A stretch of 64,000 nucleotides of DNA, taken from the NCBI GenBank assembly GCA_015231915.1, contig JADGAR010000016.1, positions 1-64,000 of the forward strand, written 5' to 3'. Below the pieces are notes generated by a model. That model was not told the origin of the DNA, ran no database searches, and saw only the letters and a list, made by a program, of their open reading frames with translations. The position numbers and the translations under genes were made by a program. Shown piece by piece: positions 51,703-59,521 of this stretch (the stretch's first letter is position 1; each line of letters opens with the position of its first letter). The stretch is from Magnetococcales bacterium (GTDB lineage Bacteria; Pseudomonadota; Magnetococcia; Magnetococcales; Magnetaquicoccaceae).

Positions 51703-52317
51703 GTGCGCCGCTTTCCCATCGCGGAGATATTCGCCTCCATCCAGGGGGAAGGGAGCTGGACCGGACGCCCGATGTTCTTCGTCCGGGTCTGGGGCTGCCC
51801 CCTGAGTTGCCCCTGGTGCGACGAACCCTTGCACCGGGATCCGGCGGCCAGGCAGTGGCTGAGCGCGGCAGAGATCCTGGCGCGCAAGGAAGCCCTCGCC
51901 CCCGAACTGCCCCACGTGCTCCTGACCGGCGGCGAACCCCTGGCCGTGGAGGGGATCGGCGAACTGATCGCCGCCTGCAAGGCACGGGGCCTGTGGGTCG
52001 CCATGGAGAGCAGCGGTCTCGGCGGCCCGCTTCCCGACCCGCGACCGGACTGGCTGACCCTCTCCCCCAAAACCCCGCTGGAGGCCAATGTCTGGGAGGC
52101 CGCCGACGAAATCAAGATCATCGTCGGCCCCGACGACCAGGATCCCCCCCCCATCCTGACCCGCGCGAGATCGCATCACAATGTCTGGGTGCAGCCCCGG
52201 GCGCGCGGTTCGTTGCCGGACCCGCAAGCCGTGGAGCGCTGCGTGGCCCTGACGATGGCCTCACAGGGCCGTTTGCGGCTTTCGCTCCAAATCCATAAAT
52301 ACATCGGAATCCGTTAG
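51703..52317 (+). CDS. queE: 7-carboxy-7-deazaguanine synthase
   Basis: Radical SAM enzyme that contracts carboxytetrahydropterin to 7-carboxy-7-deazaguanine for queuosine. The 204 residues carry IAEIFASIQGEGSWTGRP, the CX3CX2C motif WGCPLSCPWCDEPLH, LLTGGEPL and a terminal LQIHKYIGIR, the standard QueE end. The GTG start is chosen for a GAGG site 5 bases upstream and because IAEIF starts the domain. No queC or queD is nearby. Long upstream extensions of the frame are shadows of pgk. Confidence 0.93.
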   Translation: MRRFPIAEIFASIQGEGSWTGRPMFFVRVWGCPLSCPWCDEPLHRDPAARQWLSAAEILARKEALAPELPHVLLTGGEPLAVEGIGELIAACKARGLWVAMESSGLGGPLPDPRPDWLTLSPKTPLEANVWEAADEIKIIVGPDDQDPPPILTRARSHHNVWVQPRARGSLPDPQAVERCVALTMASQGRLRLSLQIHKYIGIR

Positions 52318-52330
52318 AAAAAAATTCTAT

Positions 52331-52359
52331 TTGCGCCATATGCGCATTTGGCCTATCAT
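52331..52359 (+). promoter_or_regulatory. Candidate promoter for the torF-like porin gene
   Basis: TTGCGC, a 17-base spacer and TATCAT lie about 65 bases before the ATG. The -35 is embedded in an inverted repeat TGCGC-CATAT-GCGCA, so an operator may overlap the promoter. Confidence 0.4.
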
Positions 52360-52422
52360 GCATACTTAATAGGCACATCGAAAAATTTACGTATCCTAAC
52401 CATCGGTCGAAAGGATTTCAAA

Positions 52423-53190
52423 ATGCGCAACCTGAAACGTGCTCTCCTCGCGTTGAGCGTAACCTTGCTGGCGGCGGATGGGTTGGCGGGGACCAAGCTG
52501 GGACAGTTCGAAATCGCTTCCAACATGTCCCTGGCCACCAACTACGTTTCGCGCGGTCTGACCAACTCCGACAAGCATCCCTCCCTGCAGGGCGCCGTGA
52601 ACGTCAGCCATGAACTCGGCCCCTATGTTTCGGTGACCGCCTACTCCGTGGACTTCGACGATGCCAGCAACGCCAACATCGAACTGGACTACTCCGGCGG
52701 TATCGCCTTGCAGATGAGCAACGGCCTCAAGCTCGACGTGGGCATGATCCGCTACACCTATCCCGGTGTTGCCGCCAACCGCGAGTTGGACTACAACGAA
52801 TACTACGTCAGCCCCTCCCTCAAGATCAAAAGCGTGGGGCTGAGCGCCAAGTACTCCTATTCGGACGACTTCGGCGGGACCAAACCGACCAATGTCGCCA
52901 ACGACGCCGCCCATTATCTCGAAGGGGCGCTCACCTATGACCTGCCCTACGAAGTGGTGGCGGCCCTGCATGTGGGCCACTCCTTCGGCAATCACTTCGA
53001 CAATTCGGCTGCGGGTCTGCCCAAGCGTTACACCGACTACAGCTTCGGCCTCTCCAAGGAGATCCTGGGCTTCGGCATGGATCTCTCCTTCTACGGCAAC
53101 GACCGCAACGGACGCCGGTTGTTCAACGTTCCCGGCGGCAATACCCCGGCTGATGAACAGCTCGTCTTCAAGATCAACAAAAACTTCTGA
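52423..53190 (+). CDS. TorF-family (Gcw_chp) putative outer-membrane porin
   Basis: A 255-residue secreted protein with a Sec signal peptide (MRNLKRALLALSVTLLAADG). FEIASNMSLATNYVSRGLT is the hallmark N-terminus of the TIGR02001/TorF-like family. A series of amphipathic strands with aromatic ends follows (YVSVTAYSVDFDD, LELDYSGGIALQM-type), ending in a terminal Phe (KINKNF) as outer-membrane beta-barrels do. AAGGA lies 8 bases before the ATG. Substrate unknown. A very strong hairpin follows the stop, so it is probably transcribed alone. Confidence 0.85.
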   Translation: MRNLKRALLALSVTLLAADGLAGTKLGQFEIASNMSLATNYVSRGLTNSDKHPSLQGAVNVSHELGPYVSVTAYSVDFDDASNANIELDYSGGIALQMSNGLKLDVGMIRYTYPGVAANRELDYNEYYVSPSLKIKSVGLSAKYSYSDDFGGTKPTNVANDAAHYLEGALTYDLPYEVVAALHVGHSFGNHFDNSAAGLPKRYTDYSFGLSKEILGFGMDLSFYGNDRNGRRLFNVPGGNTPADEQLVFKINKNF

Positions 53191-53200
53191 TCCCCCTGTC

Positions 53201-53231
53201 GCGGGAGGAGACGCACCCCGTCTCCTCCCGC
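53201..53231 (+). terminator. 13-bp perfect hairpin after the torF-like gene
   Basis: GCGGGAGGAGACG and its exact complement flank a 5-base loop, 10 bases after the porin stop. The stem is very GC-rich; only a short T-rich run (CATTTATT) follows. It lies in the 5' part of the frame of the ThiE-like gene, which argues that this gene starts after the hairpin. Confidence 0.65.
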
Positions 53232-53239
53232 CGCATTTA

Positions 53240-53845
53240 TTGCTGATCACCAGCCCGGAACCGACTCCCGACCCGGAAGGGTTGCTGGCACGCGCCCTCG
53301 CAGGGGGGAGCTTCGATCTGCTGTTGCGCGAACCCCTCACCCCGGATGCCGAACTCGTGGGACTGGCCAGACGGCTGCAGCCCCTGCTGACCGCGCACGG
53401 AGGCCGCCTGCTGATCCACGGACGCCCCGAAGTCGCACTGGAGGCCGAGGCCGACGGGTTGCACCTGCCGGAAACGGCGACCGGGGAAATCCGCCACATC
53501 ATCGGTCCCGACATGCTGCTGGGCCGTTCCTGTCATGCCGTGGAATCGGCGTGCCGCCACTTGCAGGCTGGCGGTGACTATGTTACGCTTTCTCCTCTTT
53601 TTTTCACCCGTTCCCATCCGGATGCCACGCCACTTGGTTTGGCACGATTCGCCCGGATGCGCGCCGCCATTCCCGGCCCCGTCCTGGCCCTGGGAGGGAT
53701 CGAGCCGGAAAACGTGGCCGAGGCCATGAGAACAGGGGCGTCGGGGGTGGCCCTGATCCGTGGCGTCTGGAACGCCCCGGACCCGACTGCGGCAGTGAGA
53801 AGACTTTTGACACGAATGCGCAAAAACCGCATCTCTTTCTCTTGA
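53240..53845 (+). CDS. Degenerate thiamine-phosphate-synthase-like (ThiE/TenI) protein
   Basis: A 201-residue TIM-barrel protein from a TTG at 53240, chosen because no ATG lies between the upstream hairpin and the first barrel strand. Typical ThiE strands are visible: LITSPEPTP, GLHLPE, LLGRSCHAVE, DYVTLSPLF, VLALGGIEPEN. Several substrate-binding residues differ: REK is REP, the ND of the diphosphate loop is HG, and the TK loop is TRSHPDATP. It may not make thiamine phosphate. Similar ThiE-like domains occur fused to Nudix hydrolases. No thi gene or TPP riboswitch is nearby. Confidence 0.7.
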   Translation: MLITSPEPTPDPEGLLARALAGGSFDLLLREPLTPDAELVGLARRLQPLLTAHGGRLLIHGRPEVALEAEADGLHLPETATGEIRHIIGPDMLLGRSCHAVESACRHLQAGGDYVTLSPLFFTRSHPDATPLGLARFARMRAAIPGPVLALGGIEPENVAEAMRTGASGVALIRGVWNAPDPTAAVRRLLTRMRKNRISFS

Positions 53846-53905
53846 ATTTAGTGCATCCGTTTGGTAGGATGGATGACATTTACCTATTTGCAAGGAGAGC
53901 CGCCC

Positions 53906-54247
53906 ATGTTCCATCACAGTCTGGATGATGCCTCGGGCACAGCGCATCTGTCGGCGACCGGTGACCTGACCATCCGGAACGCCGCCGCCTTCAAGGACGC
54001 CTTGAGCCAAGCCATGGATCCCAAGGTGCGAACCCTGGCGCTCGATCTGAGCGAAGTGGAAAGAGTGGATCTGACCACCTTGCAACTGCTGTGCGCAGCA
54101 CATCGGCTCCTGCAAAGACAGGGCAAAAACCTCATCATCGCCGGAACCCTTCCCGCCGTCCTCAGGGACAGCGTGCAAATGGCAGGATTCTCCGCCTGCG
54201 GAGGTGAACATGAAAACAGTGGACTTTGGACGGGAGTGACGAACTGA
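53906..54247 (+). CDS. STAS-domain anti-sigma-factor-antagonist-like protein
   Basis: A 113-residue STAS domain protein. TAHLSATGDLTIRNAAAFKD and TLALDLSEVERVDLTTLQLL give the beta-alpha pattern. The usual Ser of the DxSG loop is replaced by VDLTT, so Thr takes the phosphorylatable position. A start at ATG 53906 has AAGGAG upstream. Its stop overlaps the CheY start (TGATG). In chemosensory clusters of this kind, the STAS protein is often part of the signalling output. Confidence 0.85.
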   Translation: MFHHSLDDASGTAHLSATGDLTIRNAAAFKDALSQAMDPKVRTLALDLSEVERVDLTTLQLLCAAHRLLQRQGKNLIIAGTLPAVLRDSVQMAGFSACGGEHENSGLWTGVTN

Positions 54248-54612
54248 TGGCAAAAACGATCATGACGGTTGATGATTCATCCAGCGTGCGACAAATGGTT
54301 GGCATGACCCTCAAGGGTGCGGGATTCACCGTGGTGGAAGCCGTGGACGGCGCCGATGGCCTGAACAAGGCCAAGGCCAACACACTCGACATGGTGATCA
54401 CCGATCTGAACATGCCCAACATGGATGGCATCGCACTGATTACCGCCCTGCGCGCCCTGCCGAACTACAAATTCACCCCGATCGTCATGCTGACGACCGA
54501 ATCCCAGGCCACCCGCAAACAGGAGGGGAAAACCGCCGGCGCCACGGGATGGATCGTCAAACCGTTCAAACCGGAACAACTCCTGGATGTGGTGAAAAAG
54601 GTTTTGGGTTGA
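54247..54612 (+). CDS. cheY: CheY-like single-domain response regulator
   Basis: A 121-residue receiver-only protein. MTVDDSSSVRQMVGMTLKGA carries the acidic pocket, VITDLNMPNMDG the phosphoacceptor Asp, TTES the conserved Thr, and WIVKPFKPEQL the Lys. It closely follows the CheY form linked to CheA clusters. Its ATG overlaps the STAS stop. It is the likely phosphate acceptor of the adjacent CheA, either driving the flagellar motor or another output. Confidence 0.93.
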   Translation: MAKTIMTVDDSSSVRQMVGMTLKGAGFTVVEAVDGADGLNKAKANTLDMVITDLNMPNMDGIALITALRALPNYKFTPIVMLTTESQATRKQEGKTAGATGWIVKPFKPEQLLDVVKKVLG

Positions 54613-54634
54613 TTTTTCAAGGAAAAACCTGACC

Positions 54635-56746
54635 ATGAATGTTGCCATCGACACCAGCGCCTTTACCGAAGAGGCATACGAACTCCTTTCCGAACTGGAA
54701 GATTCGCTGCTTGAACTGGAGGCGTCACCGACGGATCAGGAACTGATCAGCCGGGTGTTCCGGGCCATGCACACCATCAAAGGCTCCGGGGCCATGTTCG
54801 GGTTCGATGCAGTGGCCGAATTCACCCACGAGGTGGAAACGGTCTTCGACATGGCACGCAATGGCACCATTCCGGTCACCAAGGCCCTGATCGACCTGAC
54901 CCTGGCAGCCCGCGACCAGATTCGCTCCATGCTGGATGCCGCAGCCGGCGGCGAACCGGCGAACGAAGAGAACGCCAAACGGATCATCACCGGCCTGCGC
55001 GCGCTCAGCAACAAGGACGGCGGCGCCCAGGCGGCCCCCACCGCGCCCCAAGGCAAGGCACAGGCCAAGTCCTCCCCGGACGAACCCAATCTCTTTCGCA
55101 TCCGCTTCAAGCCCCACCAGGAGATCTTCTCCACCGGGACCAATCCTTTGCTGTTGTTGAACGAACTGCGCGAACTCGGCGCGTGCCGGATCGTGGCCAA
55201 TACCGAAAATTTCCCCGATTTCGACTCCCTGGACCCGGAATCCTGCTACACCGCATGGGAGATCTTCCTCACCGCCCAAATCAACGAAAACGCCATCCGC
55301 GATGTCTTCATCTTCGTCGAGGACGAATGCGACCTCAACATCCGCCAGCTCATGGATCAGGAATCCGGCATGGTGGATGCCCCAGGCAAAAAAATCGGCC
55401 AAATCCTGGTGGAACGTGGCGACATCAACCCCCAGGCGCTGGAACAGGCCCTGCAACCCCTCGGCGACCGCCTGGTGCAGGCCGGCGCAGTGTCGGCAGA
55501 CCGGGTGCGGGCCGCCCTGACGGAACAACAGGTCATCCAGGAAAAACAGGAAAAGAAAAAATCGACCGAAGCCACCACCAGCGTCCGCGTCCCCTCGGAA
55601 AAGCTGGACACCCTGGTGGACCTGGTGGGCGAACTGGTGACCATGCAGGCGCGTCTCAATCAGACGTCAAGCTCGCTGGGCGATCATACGTTGCAACTCA
55701 TCGCCGAAGAGGTGGAACGGCTCACTGCGGAACTCAGGGACAACACCATGAGTATCCGGATGTTGACCATCGACACCACCTTCAACAAGTTCAAACGGCT
55801 GGTGCGCGATCTCTCCACGGAACTGGGCAAGGAGATCGAACTGGTCACCGCCGGCGGCGAGACCGAACTGGACAAAACGGTGATCGATCAGCTCAACGAT
55901 CCGCTGGTCCACATCATCCGCAACAGCATCGACCACGGGGTCGAGCCTCCGGACGCCCGTCGCGCCAAGGGCAAGAACCCGGTGGGCAAAATCACCCTGT
56001 CCGCCATTCACTCCGGGGCCAGCGTGCTGATTCGCGTGGAGGATGACGGAGCCGGACTGGATGCCAAAAGGCTGCGCGCCAAGGGCATCGAAAAAGGGCT
56101 GATCTCCCCGGATGACGAAATCTCCGAAAAAGAGGCGTTTCAGCTCATCTTCGCGGCGGGTTTTTCCACAGCCGCCAAGATCACCAACGTCTCCGGACGC
56201 GGCGTGGGCATGGACGTGGTGCGCCGTTCCATCGAAGGGCTGCGCGGCTCCATCGATGTCAGCAGCACCCTGGGCAAGGGGACCACCATCACCCTCAAGC
56301 TGCCGCTGACCCTGGCGATCATCGAGGGGCTGCTGGTCAAGGTGGAACAGGAAAACTTCGTCCTGCCACTGGCGGCGGTGGAGGAGTGCGTCGAACTCTC
56401 CCGCGAGGACATCCACAAGGCCCACGGACGCCATGTCATCAACGTGCGCGGGGAGATCATTCCCTACATCCGCATCCGCGACCGCTTCGAAATCGAAGGA
56501 AACGCCCCGCAAATCGAACAGATCGTCATCTCCGAAGTGGACGAAAAACGCATCGGCTTCGTGGTGGACAACGTGATCGGCCAACATCAGACCGTCATCA
56601 AGACCCTGGGCAAGAATTTTCAACACTCGGAAGAGTTCTCCGGCGCCACGATCCTGGGCAACGGGGATGTCGCCCTGATTCTCGATCTGAACAAAATGGT
56701 CCGGTATGTGGAGGATGAAGAGACCAAGGAAACGGAAACTCCGTGA
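54635..56746 (+). CDS. cheA: CheA-type chemotaxis histidine kinase
   Basis: A 703-residue soluble kinase. The P1 Hpt has His46 in RAMHTIKGSGAMFGFDAV. A regulator-binding P2-like region lies around residues 150-240 (PLLLLNELRELGACRI). Then come an unusual linker repeating EQALQPLGDRLVQAGAV, the dimerisation domain (LDTLVDLVGELVTMQARL), the HATPase (IIRNSIDHGVEPPDARRAKG and NVSGRGVGMDVVRRSIEGL) and a CheW-like C-terminus (LVKVEQENFVLPLAAVEECV). It is 22 bases after cheY. CheW, CheR and CheB are not in the cluster. Confidence 0.95.
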   Translation: MNVAIDTSAFTEEAYELLSELEDSLLELEASPTDQELISRVFRAMHTIKGSGAMFGFDAVAEFTHEVETVFDMARNGTIPVTKALIDLTLAARDQIRSMLDAAAGGEPANEENAKRIITGLRALSNKDGGAQAAPTAPQGKAQAKSSPDEPNLFRIRFKPHQEIFSTGTNPLLLLNELRELGACRIVANTENFPDFDSLDPESCYTAWEIFLTAQINENAIRDVFIFVEDECDLNIRQLMDQESGMVDAPGKKIGQILVERGDINPQALEQALQPLGDRLVQAGAVSADRVRAALTEQQVIQEKQEKKKSTEATTSVRVPSEKLDTLVDLVGELVTMQARLNQTSSSLGDHTLQLIAEEVERLTAELRDNTMSIRMLTIDTTFNKFKRLVRDLSTELGKEIELVTAGGETELDKTVIDQLNDPLVHIIRNSIDHGVEPPDARRAKGKNPVGKITLSAIHSGASVLIRVEDDGAGLDAKRLRAKGIEKGLISPDDEISEKEAFQLIFAAGFSTAAKITNVSGRGVGMDVVRRSIEGLRGSIDVSSTLGKGTTITLKLPLTLAIIEGLLVKVEQENFVLPLAAVEECVELSREDIHKAHGRHVINVRGEIIPYIRIRDRFEIEGNAPQIEQIVISEVDEKRIGFVVDNVIGQHQTVIKTLGKNFQHSEEFSGATILGNGDVALILDLNKMVRYVEDEETKETETP

Positions 56747-56766
56747 CCCTTGATCCTTGAATCGGC

Positions 56767-59463
56767 ATGATCGGACTGCGTGACATCCCTCTGCGCCCCA
56801 AGCTGACTGTCCTGCTGTTCGTGACCGGATTGTTGCCCCTGCTGCTCCTGTGGTGGCTGGAGCGACAGGAAGAACAAACCACCCTGCTGCTGCACGCCAC
56901 CTCCCGCATCGAAGCCGCCCGCAACGCGGGTTCCGCCAGCATCAAACGCTATTTCGCCGAACGGCGCGCCGACATGGAAGCCCTGGCGCAACTCACCGCC
57001 GAACGCTACCGACTGGAACAGGAACGCCTGGAAACCCTGCGGGATCTGAAAAGACAACGTATCGAATCCCTGCTTGCGCAACGGTTCGACGAGTTGCAGC
57101 GGATCGCCGGCAATGGCGAATTCGTCAAACGGATCACCGCCCTCGACTGGATTTTTCGCCAGGGGGGACGCAAGAGCGACAACCGGAATTGGCGGGAAGG
57201 GGTCGAGGGCTTCACCCCATGGTTCGAACGCCAGGGACCGAACGACGGGCAGGAGGATCTCTACTACATCTCCGCCCAGGGGGATATCGTCTTTTCCATG
57301 GCCCGCCTGGGCGATCTGGGACAGAACGTCCACCAGAAGGCCTGGCAGGAGACCGGCCTCGGCAAGATCCAGCGCGCCGGACTGGAAGGGCCGGCCATGC
57401 TGGATCACATCCCCCATGCCCCCGGAGAACGCAGCGACTCTTTGCTGTTCGCGGTCCCGGTCAAGAAGGAGGGGAGCACGATTGGTGTTGCGGTGGCGCG
57501 TTTTTCCCGGACGTTTCTCACCCGGCAACTCCATGCCGGGGTGGATCCGGGGCAGATGATCGACCTCTACCTGACCGCCGGGGACGGGCTGCGTACCGAC
57601 TCCCTGCTGGCCCCCACCTCGCCGACCGGCAATCCCGCCGCCTGGCAGATCGCGCTGAACGGCAAGGCCGGTTCCGGCCCCGCCACCGGTCTGCATGGCC
57701 AACCCGTGCTGGCCGGCTGGGCGCCGGTTCGGGTCCGGGACCTGCAATGGGCCATCATCGTGGAGCGGGACCTGGCCAGGCTGTTCGTTCCCCAGGGCAA
57801 GGAGCAAAAGGGGGTTTTGCAGAAATTCAGTGACAGCGGCGGCTATTATGATCTGTTTCTCATTCACCCGGATGGCAAGGTCTTTTTCACCGCCGCCAGA
57901 CAGGCGGACTTTGCCACCAACCTGCTGACCGGGCAGTATGCCGACACCAACCTGGGGCAACTCTTCAAGCGGGTCCTGGAGAGCCGTCAATTCGGCATGT
58001 CGGATCTGCTCCCCTACCCGCCCAGCGACAACCAGCCCGCCTATTTCATGGCCCAGCCGCTGATCGAACACGACAAGGTGGCCATGGTGATGGCCATGCA
58101 ACTGCCGCCGGACGCCATCAGCGGGATCATGCAGCAGGTGGCCAACTCCGGCGAGGTGCGCGCCTTTCTGGTGGGGCCGGATCGACGCCTGCGCACCGAT
58201 GCCTTTGCCAATCCCGCCCAACCGGCACCCAACGCGGCCTTTGTCGGCGGCCCCAGTACGCCCCTCGTCAATCCACTGGCGGTGGAAAACGCGCTCTCCG
58301 GGCAAACCGGTTCCCTGACCGGCATCGGGGGGCATGGCGAAAGGATCGTGACCGCCTTTGCACCGCTGCCTCTGGACAACTTCACCTGGGCCGTGGTCGC
58401 CGAGACCGCGCCCGAGGCCATGGCAACCGGCGCCCACCCTCTGCGGATCCCGCTGATTTTGCTGGCATGGGTCGGGCTGCTCACCCTGGCAGGCTCGGTT
58501 TTCATTCGCACCGAACTCGTGACCCCCTTGCACGAGGCCTTCACGCTTCTGAAACGGCTGGCCTCCGGGCGTTTCGCGCATCCCTCCGCCAGCGATCGCA
58601 AAGACGAACTGGGCGTTTTGACCCGCCTGGCCGGGCACGTCGCCGACGAACTGGCACAAGCCGGACAGCGCATCCAGGTCGCCGCCGAACCCCTGGTCGG
58701 ACGCATCCGCCGTCTCGCCTCCCTGGCCATGGCCATTTCCCGCGAGTCGGCGCAAGGCTCGGAGTTGATCGGCGAGGCCAGAAGGGAATGGGACGAGATG
58801 AGCCGGCAACAAAGCAAGGCGTTGCACCGCCTGGAGCAAGAGCATGCCCAGGCCGTCGCCGCACAGGCCGCCCTTGCCCGGAACGCGGTGGACGATGGCA
58901 AGCGGGAACTGGCCGCTCTTGTGGCGTCCTGGCGTCCGATGATCGCCAGGATCCAGGAATTGCGTCAGGTCACGGGGGAAATCCAGCAAACGGTCCTGCC
59001 GCAACCCGAAGTGGAGAGCCTGCCTGGCAAGCCGAAAAGAAAAGAGTTGCTGGCACGCATCGCCACCCTGACCCAGACCCTCCGCAACGACCTGGAAGCG
59101 TTGGAACGCATGAGCGCTTCCCCCATGGAGACGGTGGAGCGCGTGGAGGTGGTTCTGAAGCGCCTGGACCTGCCGGAGGCCGCCGAACCCATTCCGACGT
59201 CCGGGGAGCACCCCCTGGAACCATTTCCGCTTCCTGCCCTGGAAAAGCTGGAAAATCTGCTGAAACAGAATGTCGCCTCCGCGCGGGAGATCGTCCTGGG
59301 GGCGAAGGCCATTTTCGACATCACCACGGGAGCGTTGCGCCAATCCACCTCCTTTTTTGCCCTTGACCATCCTGCGGATGCCCAGCAGGGGGCCGCGCAA
59401 CCTGCGGAAGCCCCCACGGAAATTACCCATGTCCACCCGGGAGACGCCCCCCATGAATCATGA
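56767..59463 (+). CDS. Cache-domain receptor-like protein lacking the chemoreceptor signalling tip
   Basis: An 898-residue membrane protein following cheA by 20 bases. TM1 is LTVLLFVTGLLPLLLLWWL and TM2 about residues 560-582. Between them is a large extracytoplasmic region with a Cache-like domain (YDLFLIHPDGKVFF). A HAMP-like stretch (LKRLASGRFAHPS) and about 300 residues of coiled coil follow. The highly conserved MCP hairpin (EAARAGE..GRGFAVVA) is missing. It could be a receptor with a private output, a degraded chemoreceptor, or a non-chemotactic partner of this CheA. The start at ATG 56767 lacks a clear ribosome site. Confidence 0.75.
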   Translation: MIGLRDIPLRPKLTVLLFVTGLLPLLLLWWLERQEEQTTLLLHATSRIEAARNAGSASIKRYFAERRADMEALAQLTAERYRLEQERLETLRDLKRQRIESLLAQRFDELQRIAGNGEFVKRITALDWIFRQGGRKSDNRNWREGVEGFTPWFERQGPNDGQEDLYYISAQGDIVFSMARLGDLGQNVHQKAWQETGLGKIQRAGLEGPAMLDHIPHAPGERSDSLLFAVPVKKEGSTIGVAVARFSRTFLTRQLHAGVDPGQMIDLYLTAGDGLRTDSLLAPTSPTGNPAAWQIALNGKAGSGPATGLHGQPVLAGWAPVRVRDLQWAIIVERDLARLFVPQGKEQKGVLQKFSDSGGYYDLFLIHPDGKVFFTAARQADFATNLLTGQYADTNLGQLFKRVLESRQFGMSDLLPYPPSDNQPAYFMAQPLIEHDKVAMVMAMQLPPDAISGIMQQVANSGEVRAFLVGPDRRLRTDAFANPAQPAPNAAFVGGPSTPLVNPLAVENALSGQTGSLTGIGGHGERIVTAFAPLPLDNFTWAVVAETAPEAMATGAHPLRIPLILLAWVGLLTLAGSVFIRTELVTPLHEAFTLLKRLASGRFAHPSASDRKDELGVLTRLAGHVADELAQAGQRIQVAAEPLVGRIRRLASLAMAISRESAQGSELIGEARREWDEMSRQQSKALHRLEQEHAQAVAAQAALARNAVDDGKRELAALVASWRPMIARIQELRQVTGEIQQTVLPQPEVESLPGKPKRKELLARIATLTQTLRNDLEALERMSASPMETVERVEVVLKRLDLPEAAEPIPTSGEHPLEPFPLPALEKLENLLKQNVASAREIVLGAKAIFDITTGALRQSTSFFALDHPADAQQGAAQPAEAPTEITHVHPGDAPHES

Positions 59464-59483
59464 GACCAGCGCCACCCAGACGA

Positions 59484-59499
59484 CTCAGTGAGCACTGAG
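59484..59499. other. 6-bp inverted repeat between convergent genes
   Basis: CTCAGT and ACTGAG with a 4-base loop lie in the 58-base gap between the receptor-like gene and the hybrid kinase gene. There is no T tract on either strand, so any bidirectional terminator function is weakly supported. Confidence 0.25.
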
Positions 59500-59521
59500 C
59501 ACGCAGCCGTGTTCGCGGCGG

